NCBI RefSeq assembly: GCF_037975245.1
Contig: NC_092565.1
Location: 12,518,499 to 12,582,498, forward strand
Direction: 5' to 3'
Source of the DNA: Apostichopus japonicus
Taxonomy: Eukaryota; Echinodermata; Holothuroidea; Aspidochirotida; Stichopodidae
Length of the DNA: 64,000 bases
Of this stretch, positions 1 to 13,648 are shown in pieces. The position numbers and the translations under genes were made by a program. The notes under the pieces are model-generated. The model did no database searches and was not told where the DNA came from. It saw only the letters and a program-made list of their open reading frames with translations. Positions within the stretch are counted from its first letter, which is position 1. Every line of letters starts with the position of its first letter.

Positions 1-2118
1 TTTCTTCATTTTTTTTTCATTCAGACATTTAAATATTGAAAAGTTTGTAGAAAAAAAAAAAAACAACAAGGCAAGGAAAGGAATGAAAGTTAACTTAAGC
101 TATGAATTTAGAAGACAGGTACGGATCTATACAAACTGAGCCTGAGTCAATCCGTGCAGCAATGTACTCGATTACATAAATTAAGTGAGGTTGAAAGGGA
201 TGGATGAAGGGAACAGTGGAGATTGGGGGGGGGGGAGGGAAGTTGTGGAAATGGCAAGTCATTGCAAAAAGTACAGAGTATATTTAAGTATGAGACAGTG
301 TAGGAGGTAGGGGGGGGGGTTGTGGAAATGGCAAGTCATGGCAACATGTAGAGTATATTTAAGCAATCAGTATGCTTTTCACACTTAAAAGTAACATAAC
401 AAGTGTCTTAAATCATGAAGATGCAGAAAAATGGAAAGTCACTACCAAACAGAAAACTATTGGCCATTCCTAATTTTTCGATTAAACTTCGAATTGTCTA
501 TCTGATGGACAAAACGATAATGATACTCACAGAGAACAGAAACCCTAAATATTGTACGTGCCCTAGAATGTTTGGAAATGGTGCATAACACAACCACAAT
601 ATTTATGCATTCATCAATACTTGAAATATTCACAAACTCCATGATCATGCCCCCCCCCCCCTTCCTCCCAAGTAGTAGAACCCCTGTAAAGTACAATTTT
701 ATCTACAAATTAGATCTATACACTGCTGTTGTTGCATTTTATTGACTTTGGAATGACACAACTAACATTGAGCTTGCACATAAATAAAACAGCATATTTG
801 AATCGATGTAAAGAGCAAAGGCATATGGCATCAAAACTAGTAAAATTACACCATTTCCAAATGAGATATTCCAAATAACAGGAGTTGATTTTTAGCAAAA
901 GTTTCATTGCAAATATTAAAAATTAAGTGAAGTTATGTCAATGTCAAGTTAAGAGCAATGTGAGAATGATACAAGTGTAAAATTGGACAGTGCTCTCCTT
1001 AAGTTTTGGACCGTGGACAATCTACGAGATGACGTAGCAGGACACTCACTGTTTTGCATTTCTTGATTTGGCAGACCTACGACAGCCTAGACTATTAGTA
1101 ACTGTAACACCCCTACACACAAATGTGCCAATTATAGCAGCCCGACCATGGAATATCCCACTTATGGAGGGGGGGAAGGACTGCCAGTTTTGTATTTGCT
1201 CGACTCTCCACGGGTTATATTTCTAGATCCGCACCTGTCTTAACATTCTTACCGGGGAGGCTTGAATTAAATGAATCACCGTTTCTCAGAGACCCTGTAA
1301 ACCAAGTGACAGAAGCATTGTATAGTCCACCTACACTTATCACTCATGACTACGAATTAATTTAATACTTGATAACAAACCAAATTCTTGTCTTTCCCAC
1401 AAAGTGATTATTTATGTCTGGTAGAGTGACAAACCCTTAATACTCCTTGAAGTGTCTACATCAATCCGCCCGAGTGTTCTCCCTTGGGGGGGGGAAGTGG
1501 GGGGTGGAAAGTATCAAAAAGCCACAGGAGAATATCTTTCCTGACATGTGGCTTGCATATCAGAGTACATGAATGGAAGCAAGTGCAACAATTGGAGCAA
1601 TACTAGTCTACTTTAGGCCTCCCAGGACCAGAGTACTAATATTGTTTACTACTGAGTAAAGAGGTTTGTTTACAAGTGACAACAACTTCAGGCTCTCATT
1701 GTGAATAATTTTCATGGTCGTGATAAGCAAACTTGGGGCTGCCCTGAATGGCTGGTTGCATGGGGATGGTAGGGGGGTATGCATGTAGCAGTGTTATCAT
1801 TCTTTGTAGCTGAATGTCTAAAATGTCTAAACTCACTATGGAAGGTGTGTAGGGGGAGGGTAGGTTGGAGGGTGGGGGCATATATATACCTGCCCCTATG
1901 GTACATGCCACTGATCCTAACCAGTTTATCCTTTCCAGCTAATCTGATGCCAACAGACTGCCCCTATTTAACTATCTAACTATCCGCAATGTCCTTTATG
2001 ATGAATGGCAACTCAGATGGACTTAAAAACACAAAAGTCTTCTATTGTACGTGAAATACATACAACAAACAATACATATAACATACTACCAACTCAATTC
2101 CACCTCAGCCTGACTTAC
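1..2118. other. Downstream GNE intron or flank; no exon recognised
   Basis: No stretch translates into the remaining GNE kinase exons. Present are poly-G runs (about 226-237 and 311-319) and a local duplication: about 45 bases at 241-285 recur at 320-362 (shared start TGTGGAAATGGCAAGTCAT). The ORFs here are short and look random. Confidence 0.6.
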
Positions 2119-2271
2119 CAGTGCCTGTAGCAATGCAAATAAAATTGTCCAGACCCTTGCCAGCACCAAACTTTCTTTCTCCGAGGGCAGAACAATTTCC
2201 GTCATTATCGACCCAGACAGGGAGATGGAGGAAGCTAGAGATGGGTGTTCGGAGGTCAATTTCATCCCAAC
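2119..2271 (-). CDS. GNE: GNE exon 8, kinase catalytic Asp
   Basis: 153 bp, acceptor cag at 2272-2274, donor gtaagt at 2118-2113. Encodes residues 507-558: [29 protein letters not shown] with the catalytic Asp530, and ending CIATGTG. The gene must continue beyond this donor. Confidence 0.93.
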
Positions 2272-5200
2272 CTGAATGATATGAAATATGACAGATAAAT
2301 CTATGGAAAATGATGTGACGTGCACTGCGTCCAATAATTGCATGTTAACACAGGTCTTACATTAGATACAACGTGAGGCAAAGTTTCATGATTCAGTAAC
2401 GTACGAAGGTTTCATTTTGACATTTTCCACGTTTTCACTGACAAACTTGTTCAGAACTGTAGAGTATGCTAGACTAAAAAGATTATTGACATTGACAGAC
2501 CTCACCTATCTACCTGGAAAATTTGAAAAAGTCGCTTTTTTCTCAGTCGGAATAAAAATAAATAAAATGATTTTGCTTCATGTCTGTTTGGTAAAAGTGT
2601 ATCAGGCAAAACATAGCAAGGACACAAGAAACAATTCACCTTCCTTTAAACAGTGCTCAGGTAACCAGTTACCGGGTAAATCAGGTAAACCGGGTAAATC
2701 AAGTAAATCAGGTGACCAAGGGGTCCGGTCATAGAGGGCGCACAGTGTTATTATTTTACCAGGACTTTATAGGAACGCTAGAACGAGGTGCTAAGGTTGT
2801 GAGGAGACAGGTAAGTGAGGAGCCAAGTAAATACGAGTGATATGCCATGTTTATCTGATGTAAAGGTTAATATTATTAGGTCTATGGAGACAAAGAGGTC
2901 ACAAAATACCTTTCAATGAGTCTGTGGAATGCATGACAACACCCTCTGTTGGATTCACTCTCCCTCCAGTACTCACACCTGTCAAAAACAAGACAAGACT
3001 TGTCAATTAATTAGATCAAGATCATACAAGATAAACAATAGTAAACAATCAGAAATGGTTGGCTTTCTACACATCTTGCGTACAACTCCTTCCCTGTACA
3101 GGTTTAAAGGGAACAATCGTACACCATGGTGCGGTAAAACTTACCAACACCGAGGACTCGGCAGTTCAGCTCCACAGCTTTCTTACTCTGTTCCACTAAC
3201 AGCTTCAGGATGAGCTCAATTCTCTCTTCGTTACTCGTCGGTGAAGGATGCGAGACGATATGTAAAACGTTTCCCTATGACAAACCAAGAGAGAGACTTA
3301 GTAAAGCATGTGTGTACAAACAAACACTTACTGTACACCACCATTCAAGACAATGTATACGGAGCATGGACACTTAAAACTTTCCATTGGGTTTTGCTAT
3401 TTCTAGATGTCAAATCTTAAACATTTCATATTAATTTATAAAATAAAAACACTAACAGAAGGCAGTTTATGAATTGCGGGCTATACCCACATTTCACCAT
3501 ATAGCTAATTTATGGTTTAGCGACACTGTAGTTATCGGGCAATGTATAATATTATGAATGGCTTAATTCTGAACGCTGTTTGAATGGAATATTATCATTG
3601 CCTACGTTGTTTAAATATTTGACATGTGCGAAAACATGTTGGGATATAAACACAGAGTAAGTACATCAATACAGGTTCTAACTCATCTTCCGTAATCGAG
3701 TTGTAAACCAATTTAGAGGGCGCTGTCATATCGGTCCTAATGTGCATAGTCTGTACTGTTTCACTATCGCTCACATATCTGATAAACTTGCAGACAGATG
3801 CGTTGAGGGATGGACTAGTTCCTCGTTCTGCATTAGAAAACATCAGTTTAGGTGCTTAAAAACAAAGGCAGCTCGTCTGGAGTGCAAACTTGTCTTGTTT
3901 TGCGGAACCAGATACGACCGATATGATACTGCCCTCTGTTAATTATTTGGGCCAGGCTACTCACTTCTGATGAAACGACTGCTACTCTTAAATGCGTTCC
4001 TCCAAGGTCGACAGCGAGGGCACTTTGAGTCTCTAAGATGTGGTCGATATCTCTGCTGGGACTCTCTGGCATCGGTGGGAAAACAAACTTCTTCTGGATC
4101 TCGCCTTGGAGATTGATAGACTTCAGGAATTTCAAAATACGAGGCAGGGCATGGCCGTCACCATAGATGAAAGAACTGAAAAAGTACGGATAACCAAAAG
4201 AAAATGGAGAATATTTCAAATGCAGAACTCAATTCATGCCTCAAACTTCCAGCAAGTTACTGGCTAAAATGCCACTGCATATAGCCATTTGTCAGTTGGC
4301 ACAAAAAGCACCGGCAATTTGCTGGCCAGTGAAGACACATGTTGCTTTTGCATTAATTCAAGGGAATTGACTTGAGCCAGTAGAATTTTCTACGCACTGG
4401 CCTTTTTTTTAGCAAATGTGACATTCTAGTCCTGTCACTCATACTGTAAACATTAAGGGTATATGATATTTTCAGGAAATAATTTTATTTTAAAGAAAAA
4501 ATTGAATAGCATTTTTGAAGATTCTGAAGTTTGCCTCTTTTATAAAATACTATGGTTTGTGTGTTCAAACCAGAGTTAGCGCAAGGATGTTAAAAACAAG
4601 TGAGGAATTCCCCCAGTCAAGATTAATTTGGGGGATATTCAAATTTTGGGCAGATTATCAATAATTTTTTTTGGGGGGGGGGGGGAAAGGGGTGTCATGA
4701 TGTTAGTAGCTATATGTACGTACTTATGCCTGTATCGAGATTTAGCACACATATAGTACATACAGTGCACATGGTTGACCATTGTGACCAATACACACAA
4801 TACAGTGCCGCACTAACAAAGCCTGTGTTTTCTTGTTGAAAAGATTTGACCAATCACATTAATCAACAAATCTTTATTATATCAGACTTGTCATTGCCAA
4901 GTTTTGTAACTACAAGAAAAGTGAAAGTTGCGGGAAGTGCCAGGAATTGTCGTGGGAAATTCCCCCAGAGGGAAAATATTTTAGCGGGGCCCTCTAGATA
5001 AATTGCGGGAATCCGACAATCGCGCGTCCCAATGCAAACACTGGCTCAAGACCTGCTATGCATCTTTTCACTTGTATTGCAGTTTGCCCATTTAGCATAG
5101 CAATTTGCTATAATGTGATACAGGCTTATTTATTCCCTGAATTAATTACCTCTTGGCTGCAGACATTGTACAGCTTCAGCTTTCAATGTGTTCAGTAGTA

Positions 5201-8200
5201 TATATTAACATCAGGATCAGCACATCATAGCTAAAACAACTGTGCACAACAGAGAGGGCTATACCAATAGCACTCAAATCCTTACTGAATATAATTTCAA
5301 AGCTCTCTCATTACAGTATCAGCAATATGAGACAGCGAGAGAGAGCAGAATCTTGTGGACGAACAAAAACACATTGTGATGAGTGGATCCATACCATTCT
5401 GACTGTGTCATTATTACTAAACAGTAAATCAGACTAAGTCGTAACTTAACCTCTTCTGTCACGTTTCACTTATTTTACAACTTCCTATCACTATAAATCC
5501 ATCTGCACTACTACTACGAGAGAAACCTTTTAAACTGTACCTCGGGAACTGCCGTTGATATTGAATTTTAAGAGAGTGGTAAATCTTCTGCATCGTGTCA
5601 GCCTCTCTACAGTGTAGTACGTTTTCACCTGCAGAAAAGGAAAGCAACAAGCGGACAGGATCAGAAATGTTTAGAGGCATTTTCAAGTTCCATTACTTTG
5701 TATACTAACAGCTCGCCCTAGTAGTAGTGTTGCTGCAGCTGTTTAACCTTACACATTATAATGAATCGAGATTATGAGATACTGGTAAGACATTCACAAG
5801 AATCAAATTGACATGACACAGCCAGTCTACCCTGTCAATTTAAATTTTCAGGAACTTCTAGCAACTTGTGGGAAACAACATTTTCTGGCTATCATTTCAA
5901 TATTAGTTCATGGGAACTACTACCAAATGGCCATGTTGGTTGTAAAGCCAAGACAAAAAATAGTCCCGCTAATTCAGCTAATTCTGGGTCAGTTAGTACA
6001 ATGGCATGTATATCGCAATATGTACACACATAAGTGTGAGACACTGGCACAAGTCGCAGAACCCAAAAATCCTTCGCATGGAACATGCAAAAACATAGAA
6101 AAAGATTAAAGCCACCGCAACTGTCATAAATTTTGCTCATCCCTACACACTATCAATTTTGAAGATAATTGTATTAAAATACCACAATGATAATGATAAA
6201 AAAAAATGAAGAAGAGTGAAATCTTACCAGTTTCACGACCAGTCTGTCTGGACCCCAAGTTGATTACGGGGGTGCCAAAGGCACCTGCTTCCCTGACCCC
6301 AGCACTGCTGTTACCTATCATAAGTCCAGCATTCGCAGTTAAGATGGTAAACTCTTCAAAGGGGATATGCTTGGCTGTGCGACATAATGGATGGTTCTCA
6401 ATTCCCTTTAATCTTATCAGCCTTGTCATTTCTTTACTTCCTGTTGGTATAAATATTATTACATGTTGAAGATGACATAGTTACTGTGTACTCAATCTTA
6501 CAAAATGTTTGCACTCAGTTAGAAAACAAACAGCTCCACCCTTACTACACGGATAACTGGCAAACTAGAACCATTGCTTCAAACAACTACATCAACCTAG
6601 TTCCATGTTTTCACCAACTAAACATCCGTTTGACTCCAAGTGTGAGACTTAGAACAAGGGGAAATCCCTTTTTAGAAAATTGCCAGTTTATGAATCCATC
6701 AATGCCATTTACAATCTTCTATCTGTACACCATAAATGAAATAAGAGACAAAGTTCAAACTATACACTGTAGTGTACAATGGCAAAAACCAATAGAAGTG
6801 TTGTCATTGTTACTCATTGTAGACTAGAAGATGCAATTCAGAGTATATTTAATCAATTATTTTTGTCTACCTATTCATTGTTCAGTCTGGCAAACCAGAG
6901 TTGGTATCAGACAATAAAATACATGGAACTATACACTGGGACAGGAACAAGTGTGTGACAGCCAGTCTTAGAGATGACAAAAACAATCGTTTTAAGCGCC
7001 ATACAGTAAGTTATGTGGTTTGTTTGGTTAAGGCTAAGGAATTCACCAGTGCATGCCAGTAAAATAATAATGCTAAAGATTATACTGACGAGAATCAAAT
7101 TCCCACTTGCTTTTGCCTTGAAGGTTTACCATTTGCAACATTTGATTTTACACTGGAAAATGCAGCTACTGTAAATCAACTGGCCTTGAGCCAGTAAATA
7201 GCCTCAATTTGGAGGCCTGTTTGTTGTTACTTTTTAACTTAAGATTGTTTCTTCTGAGGAGCTGAATGTAATGTTACATGTAAACTAAACTAGTACAACT
7301 GATTTGATTTTGCATGGTCGGTTGATGTCTCTCATAATTACAGTACACTGGGACTGACACTTAGTTGTCATAGATATGTGTTTTTCTAAAGAACTAGATC
7401 ATGTATCAACATTTTGTATGTACATCTTTAACACCTACAGTCAGACTTTTGATCAGGAATTAACAAACGTTTAGCATGTAAATAAAGAAATGCATACTGT
7501 AGTTTACACCATCACAGAACAGACACTGAAGTCTTGAATGGCGACACACATGATCAGAGCATATAAGAAACCTATGACAGTTAATCAGCCTCGGGATTAA
7601 TACTTCAATATCCGCTTACCCGCATCAATGTTTGGAAACAAAATGATGACCCTCTTCTTGAACTCTAGTAATGCATCTAACATAAGGCCAAACATCTTAA
7701 TGGAATGTCGAATGTTTGTAGTGACTGGATGTTGTAGGGCCAATATGTAATCTCTTGGCTCGCTCTCTGGTCCGATCCACTTATCAAGAACTGCTCTACA
7801 GTCCTGCGTATTAGTTGTGAGCAGTTTATCGTACGAGGTACAGCCCGCGAGCAGGATCCTGTCATTGTCTTCGCACATGGCCAGGAGCCGACTGTGAGCC
7901 CTCTCCGTGCAGCATATATGGTAATGAGAAAGTTTTGTTATGGAGTGGCGTATCATGTCGTCGATGGTACCGCTCACCTCCCCGCCCTCCACGTGGACGA
8001 TTCGTATATTCATCAGGGCAGCGGAGGTCGCCAGGGAGAGGGCGTCAAATCTGTCTCCGTGGACTATGAGTACATCTGGCCGTAATCTGAGTAGGACGTC
8101 TGGAAGTTTGACCATGGACAATCCAATCGACTCCACCATGGCAGCTTCGTCTTCACCACGTACAATGGTGTGTAGTCTACTGTCAATGGGGATACCGTCT

Positions 8201-11200
8201 TGTTCTATATATCTGTATGTTGACCTGTTAGAAAATATGAAGAATCAGAAGAAAAATGTTGTCAAAGCTGTAAAGGGATCATGTAACTATGCGAGGTCTT
8301 ACAGCACCTTGTCCTTTGCTTCGTCGAGCAATAATTATGATGTACAATGATGATTACGATGGAGGAGAAGGAGGATATAACACTAACTACAGTCTATATA
8401 CAACCCTTTTTTCATGAAAGGGTCTCTCAATATTATTGAGCAATTTAGGGATTCTGTTATTTAACTACAGCCTACAGGACTGTAGTTCACCTACCACTGA
8501 ACTTACCTTGTGACTGACTTTTTTCTTCAGAAAGATACTAATTAATAGTAACCATTGAATACTCCAAAAGCTTATATACTAACATTGTTGTACTACTGTC
8601 AGTGGGTACTGGAAGTTGAAGGCATACCAAATTTGTGCTTTCAAAATAACGTGTGAGACATGCAGGAATTCCAATATTGATAAAGTATATTATGGTACAA
8701 TGAGGATGTGGATCCTGCCTACCGATTGTCAGTTTCTTCATGTAAGAGAGTTACTAGTAGCAGCCATAACATACAGTATGGGGGGGGGGGGATGGGACAG
8801 TCACAAGTTTCACAACCCTCCTCTTTCAGAAACTGGTTTTACACCAAATGAAGCTACTACGAGGATGAGGAGGAATTAATCGATACTACTGTATGTCAGA
8901 CTTCTGATTTGTTTGGACGACTGAAGATATTTATTAATACAACAACAAAACTCCAATTTAGTCAAGGACAACTTGGAAAAATTCACAAACAAATCAGTCT
9001 TGTGGAAAACTCAGGATTAGTCATCAATGCACATGTTCAGTATGAGACAGCATTATATACGGTACAGGCAGTCTGCATCACTGCATCTACTATTAGAACA
9101 TACAGTATGATACTGTATATGTGGATACAGATCAGGGTTGATTTTTAAGGATTGTCTTTATTACAGTAGCAACCTTGTTCATATCTTAAACCACTTCTCA
9201 AACCACTTCTCAATTAAAGGAAATAAAATGGAAATTAAATTAACACAAATTGGGAATATATATAAATTTTCTCCACATTTTACTGAAGAAGTTTATGTAT
9301 AATGCAATGTAGCCATCCCATTCCAAGCCTGTTAATTTGTAGATTTAATTATGACTTACTTTTAAAGCATTGTGAAAGAAGGAAATATTATGAAAGCCAA
9401 CTGAGAGCTATTTCCTTCCTGCTAGTTTATTCAAGTGTCACTCATTTTCGGTCACTAGGCCGAAATGTAAGAGACATTTGAGGTTAAAGGATTGAGGGCC
9501 TAAGAGATCTAGCAGTACACGTGGACACCTTCATCTGCATTGCATATGGATGTTGAGTAGTTCTGTAGACATTAGTGTGAAACTGTCCCCTGTAGTGCAT
9601 GTATACAGTATTGATACCAATTCAGTAAACCTGACAGTGTGGACAAACTTCTTAACTGTGTATACAGTCTAGGACCAACATTTGATTCAGTAGACATTAA
9701 GTGTTAAAGCACTACATACACCTAGTCCATTTGCCCCAAAGTCAGTACATTTGTTGTGTGTGATAATCTCATTCAAAATCTGTCCAAAATTTTTCGTTTC
9801 CAAGATACACACGTTTGAAGTTTTCATAAAATCTGGGTAACTCCTTAAATATGTGCAAACTATGACGTAGAGTGTTGCGCTCATCAACATTTCTTGTTTT
9901 GGGCCTTAATAAGTTAACCCCTAATTACAAGCCCACATATATCATTTGAATAAAGTGATGTTTCTCTTTTCAAAGAAGACAATAAAATATTTCCAAAAAT
10001 CAGTTACTCCCTTTGCATCATCAGTGTACATAATTAGCTTATATTTATTCATAAAAAAAAAACTAGAATTAAGAAAAGACATGTACAATGGTCAATCTTT
10101 GATGGATTTTGATGGGAGTTGCAGCTATTTTCAAGTTTCTAATGCCCATTAGAGTGATTAGGTCAATGTATTTCATACAGGTATCTGTAGACCTTTAAAA
10201 TGTTGTCTGTAGGACGCAGTACTGGTTGAAACAGGTTCAGTAGGCCTGACAGTGTCTTCTGCAACAAGTCCTGTACACACTAACAATTTGTTCTGCCCTG
10301 CAGGGCAAATTTTTAAGGACTTGTCTGGTTGTTCCTCAGACAACATGTCACATTACATTTTGGTTACAACTGTCCAAACAGGCAATTTGTGTTCCGACAA
10401 AGTGTTGGAAAATAAAGAATGATCAATATGAACACTGTAAGAAAGATGTGCAGTATTTAGAAGTTCACCAGCTTAGGGCTACTAAAACTCACCTTTGGGT
10501 GGATTATTGACCCACCACTATTTTTTTATTTTTCTCATTTTCAGTATATTTTCTAAGTGAAGAAGGATGACACCAATTTAACCATTGTTTGAACTACTTC
10601 TTATGTACTACTTAGTAACAATGCAATTTGCATTTGATGTAAACAACTGGTGTCCACCACACAACACAACCTGTCCACAACCTCCAAGCCAATTTTGTTT
10701 GTCCAAACAGGATATTTGGATGACCTTTACAATTTTTTCCTGTACAAGTGTACATTGTATGGACAGCTATGGACGAAGAGTTCAGTAGTCAGTACAATGT
10801 TAAAGTAACAATATATCAAGTCCAGTATATCATCTAACATCACATTACCCAAATCACATTTGGGCAGACCGAGGTAGAAAAGGCTTGCACCAGTGTTTTA
10901 ATGTGTCAGAGATGAAAATTCTGAAACAATCATAACTTCTAAACACTAAGTTCCTGCAGTTTATTTTTTGGTGGGCACTTCATTTTGTTCTCTTGCCTTA
11001 CAATTCTTCCATAGAGAAGCTCAGAGTACTGCAGTGACCAATGACTCCTGATAATACTGCAGTTTATGATGTAACCAATGCATTCATATAATGGGTCATT
11101 CCATGTCAATTCACCAAATTAGGGAGTATGTTGTAGTTCAACCTCTTTTAAATATTTATACCAAATTTATTTTATGTTTGGAACACCATGAAAATAAGCA

Positions 11201-13648
11201 CATTCTGAAAATTTCTGTTGCATTACTTATTTTATGGTGCCTTAATCTTGCAATGAGGGTGGTAAATTTTGGAAAGGAGGGTCCAGCAACAGCCATCCGT
11301 AATTTGACGTGGATTGACCTACTTTATATGTAACTTTGTGTCTAAGGTTAGCATAGCTGAACAGGTATGTCACCATTTCTAAGAACTGGCATGAATCACA
11401 GTCATGATAATCTCTTGGCAAACAGACAGACATTTACATACAGTACATGTATGCTATAGCATATATTCTGTGTTTGTTTGACAATAATCTTGAATGATCA
11501 AAGTTTCTCTGCACTGTCTGCAGCCAGGCCAGGAATTGGATTCAGAAGGATGAAAATGCAACGTCCACTACTGTACACACGCAATGCAGGACTTTTGAAT
11601 GGTAGATTCAGAAGGAAGTGAACAGTGACCTGGGGGAGGGAGGGAGGAGGAGGAGTGGGGTGGGGAAGGAGTGCAAAATTGTTTGCAGGCATGGTAGATT
11701 GGTGTGGGTTCAAAGTACAGTGTAAACATTGCAGGGGAGGCAATGCCAAGAAACACAGGTTTAAATCTTTACCCAAACTTAGGCGACACTTTTCCTAGTA
11801 AATGAACTTCATTTGCATAACAGCACAGCTGCCAAAAAAAAAAACCCTCTTTAAATAATCCACAAATTAATTGCTTTTCTTATCAGAATCCTGTCTATAC
11901 CATTTATTTAATGGAAATGTAAAGTCGACCTAATATTGACAGGCCAAACAAGAGCAACGGAGACACACCTTCAGTATATTATATATGACAGCTGAGTAGA
12001 GCAGTCGATAATTTGATATACAAATATAACTGTGCATAAAACTGTCAACAGTGAGCAAAGAGACGGTTTTTGCAGATCAATTCAGTGTGCACAATGTATG
12101 GACAGTGGTAGATATAGTAGTACTGTACCACCTCTGATTGGCTGACAGTAATGTATGTCTGGAGTGTACACGTCACAGTTTGCCAATTAAACCTCTTTAA
12201 TGTTTCAAATCATTTTTTAACGTGTCGGGCTTTGAGGGCACACATCTTGTAAAATTTTGAGGCTCACTGGGAGTAATGAATTGCATAGTAAAATGATATC
12301 CAAACTACATAATATAAAGATGTATATAGTAGCTTTTGCACAGACAACACTATACCTAGTACAGTACTCTGCTAGTTTCCATGGTACTATTTTAACAAAC
12401 ATGGAAAACTGCTACACTTTTATAATTTCCCCAAGTCTTACGTTAAGTCATCAACACTGCACTGACACTCCACTTGTAAATTGTACACAGCCAGGGACAA
12501 CCTGAGAGGAGTGACCCTTGGTGCATCCACAAAGGTCGATAACGACATCACTGTTACGTGAAAAAAAGTGATAACAGAGCTGTTGTTCTCCATCGCTGAA
12601 AGGCAATAATTTATCTAATGTATGCACAGGTGTGCAGCACCATCCTCCTCTAGCTGTTTACACAGAGCTAACAGAGGTAGGGTTTCAACGTTTAAATAAC
12701 AAAATCTAACCATTTCCAAATATTCATAAAATTGTCAACTAACTCAGGAGGACAGTTAATGTTGCTTGTAATAAGGAACAGCATTGACGAATTGAATTTT
12801 GCTAACATGAGATCTGCTTGGTTCTAGAAGACAAAATCGCTCAAAATCTTGATGCAGCCAAGAAGGGCAATGTGCCTTTCTGCTGTGCAGAGGCATGAAG
12901 TAAAAACAATTAAATGTTGAATTTCAGAGGATTTAAGTTTTAATGTATGCTAAATTACAGTACATATTGTTATGTGGCTTTACCGTGCTCATCGATCTAA
13001 ATTTCTTTTTCTCTTTTCTTATTGAAATAGGAATTTTCAGAAACAATGACATCCACCCAAAAATTTCTGTCAGGTTGGTCAACTTTCATGATATTCATGA
13101 TTCAGATTTTCATGGTATACTTTCATTATTACTGTTTTCTTCAACCACATGGGAGCCTAACACCAAACTAAGTCAATGGGGAAATCTAGCCTAACCATCG
13201 GTTTGCAAAAAGAAAAAAAATCACACTTCACATAGGATTTGGGTAATAAATTAGGAACCGGGTAGTATCGCGTCAGGTGGGTACTCGGATACCACGTGCA
13301 AACACTAGTGATTATTGTACGTAGCCAAAGTACAGTAGATGACAGAGCCCATTTAGCTGTAAACTATCTATCCCTTTTTCTGATTTTACACAAAAAAGGA
13401 ACAATATGGTACAATAACTGTACACATTGACATAGCACAACATACCCATAATCATCTATCAAGTGACAGCCAAGAACTATGACGCTGAGCACTAGATCCT
13501 CGTCTTCAAAGACGGCCTTCATGATGGGGCCCAGCTTGGAGTAGTCAGCTCGGTTACATGTTGCAATACAGATGTGTTTCTTGGCCTTTGGGTCTCGAGA
13601 CGATCCAATCGAAAACTGTCTCCTGTGGTGCGAGGTAGTCTTCTCCAT
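2119..13648 (-). CDS. GNE: Bifunctional UDP-GlcNAc 2-epimerase / ManNAc kinase (3'-partial)
   Basis: Cytosolic enzyme that turns UDP-GlcNAc into ManNAc and phosphorylates it, the committed steps of sialic acid synthesis. Coding exons on the minus strand: 13446-13648, 7620-8224, 6228-6440, 5541-5628, 3965-4175, 3145-3274, 2910-2978, 2119-2271. All introns are GT/AG and the phases join to 557 codons plus one base. The start Met follows an acceptor at 13676-13678 and opens MEKTTSHH, close to the vertebrate start. The epimerase half (about 22-395) shows [24 protein letters not shown], His233 in ALQHPVT, and [16 protein letters not shown]. The kinase half begins near 420 with the phosphate-binding DLGGT (426-430), then STGGRVNP and the catalytic Asp530 in DNDGN. 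The allosteric arginines are kept (Arg276, Arg279). The C-terminal kinase part (zinc motif, roughly 165 residues in vertebrates) was not found to the left. Identification by protein similarity is very secure; exact exon ends are hand-placed. Confidence 0.95.
2659..2721 (+). repeat. Short GTAAA-rich minisatellite
   Basis: Degenerate units of about 9-12 bases of the type CAGGTAAACCGGGTAAAT, repeated five or so times inside GNE intron 7. Confidence 0.6.
2910..2978 (-). CDS. GNE: GNE exon 7
   Basis: 69 bp, acceptor cag at 2979-2981, donor gtattt at 2909-2904. Encodes residues 484-507: [19 protein letters not shown], the conserved STGGRV kinase motif. Too short for an ORF caller; found by joining phase with its neighbours. 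Confidence 0.9.
3145..3274 (-). CDS. GNE: GNE exon 6
   Basis: 130 bp, acceptor tag at 3275-3277, donor gtaagt at 3144-3139. Encodes residues 441-484: [19 protein letters not shown], a helix [16 protein letters not shown], and NCRVLGVG. This exon has no internal Met near its start and is easily missed by simple ORF calling. Confidence 0.9.
3965..4175 (-). CDS. GNE: GNE exon 5, epimerase-kinase linker and ATP site
   Basis: Acceptor cag at 4176-4178, donor gtgagt at 3964-3959. Encodes residues 370-440: [31 protein letters not shown], and the ROK-kinase phosphate loop [12 protein letters not shown]. Confidence 0.95.
5541..5628 (-). CDS. GNE: GNE exon 4
   Basis: 88 bp, acceptor cag at 5629-5631. 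Encodes [19 protein letters not shown] and on to QFP, the end of the epimerase domain. The donor gtacag (5540-5535) was chosen because it joins to the next exon as [10 protein letters not shown], matching the family; reading on would give an unrelated tail. Confidence 0.88.
6228..6440 (-). CDS. GNE: GNE exon 3 (allosteric Arg pair and GNSS motif)
   Basis: Acceptor cag at 6441-6443, donor gtaaga at 6227-6222. Encodes residues 270-341: [12 protein letters not shown] with Arg276/Arg279, then [18 protein letters not shown] and [10 protein letters not shown], the UDP-sugar-binding signature of the epimerase family. Confidence 0.95.
7620..8224 (-). CDS. GNE: GNE exon 2, main epimerase exon
   Basis: 605 bp, acceptor cag at 8225-8227 and donor gtaagc at 7619-7614. 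Encodes residues 68-270 from [11 protein letters not shown] to FPNIDAG: the [10 protein letters not shown] loop, [11 protein letters not shown], and ALQHPVTTN with the conserved His233. The start drawn at an internal Met (8139) is too short; the frame runs upstream to the acceptor. Confidence 0.95.
8225..13445 (-). other. GNE: GNE intron 1 (5.2 kb)
   Basis: No coding signal found. It carries a dispersed repeat near 10288-10400 (GGGCAAAT, then TTGTCTGGTTGTTCCTCAGACAAC) that recurs inverted near 43800-43875 in sialidase A, a poly-G run at 8780-8789 and scattered AT-rich sequence. Confidence 0.6.

Noticed and set aside
3742..4267. Plus-strand frames over GNE exon 5
   Set aside because: Shadows of the minus-strand coding exon.
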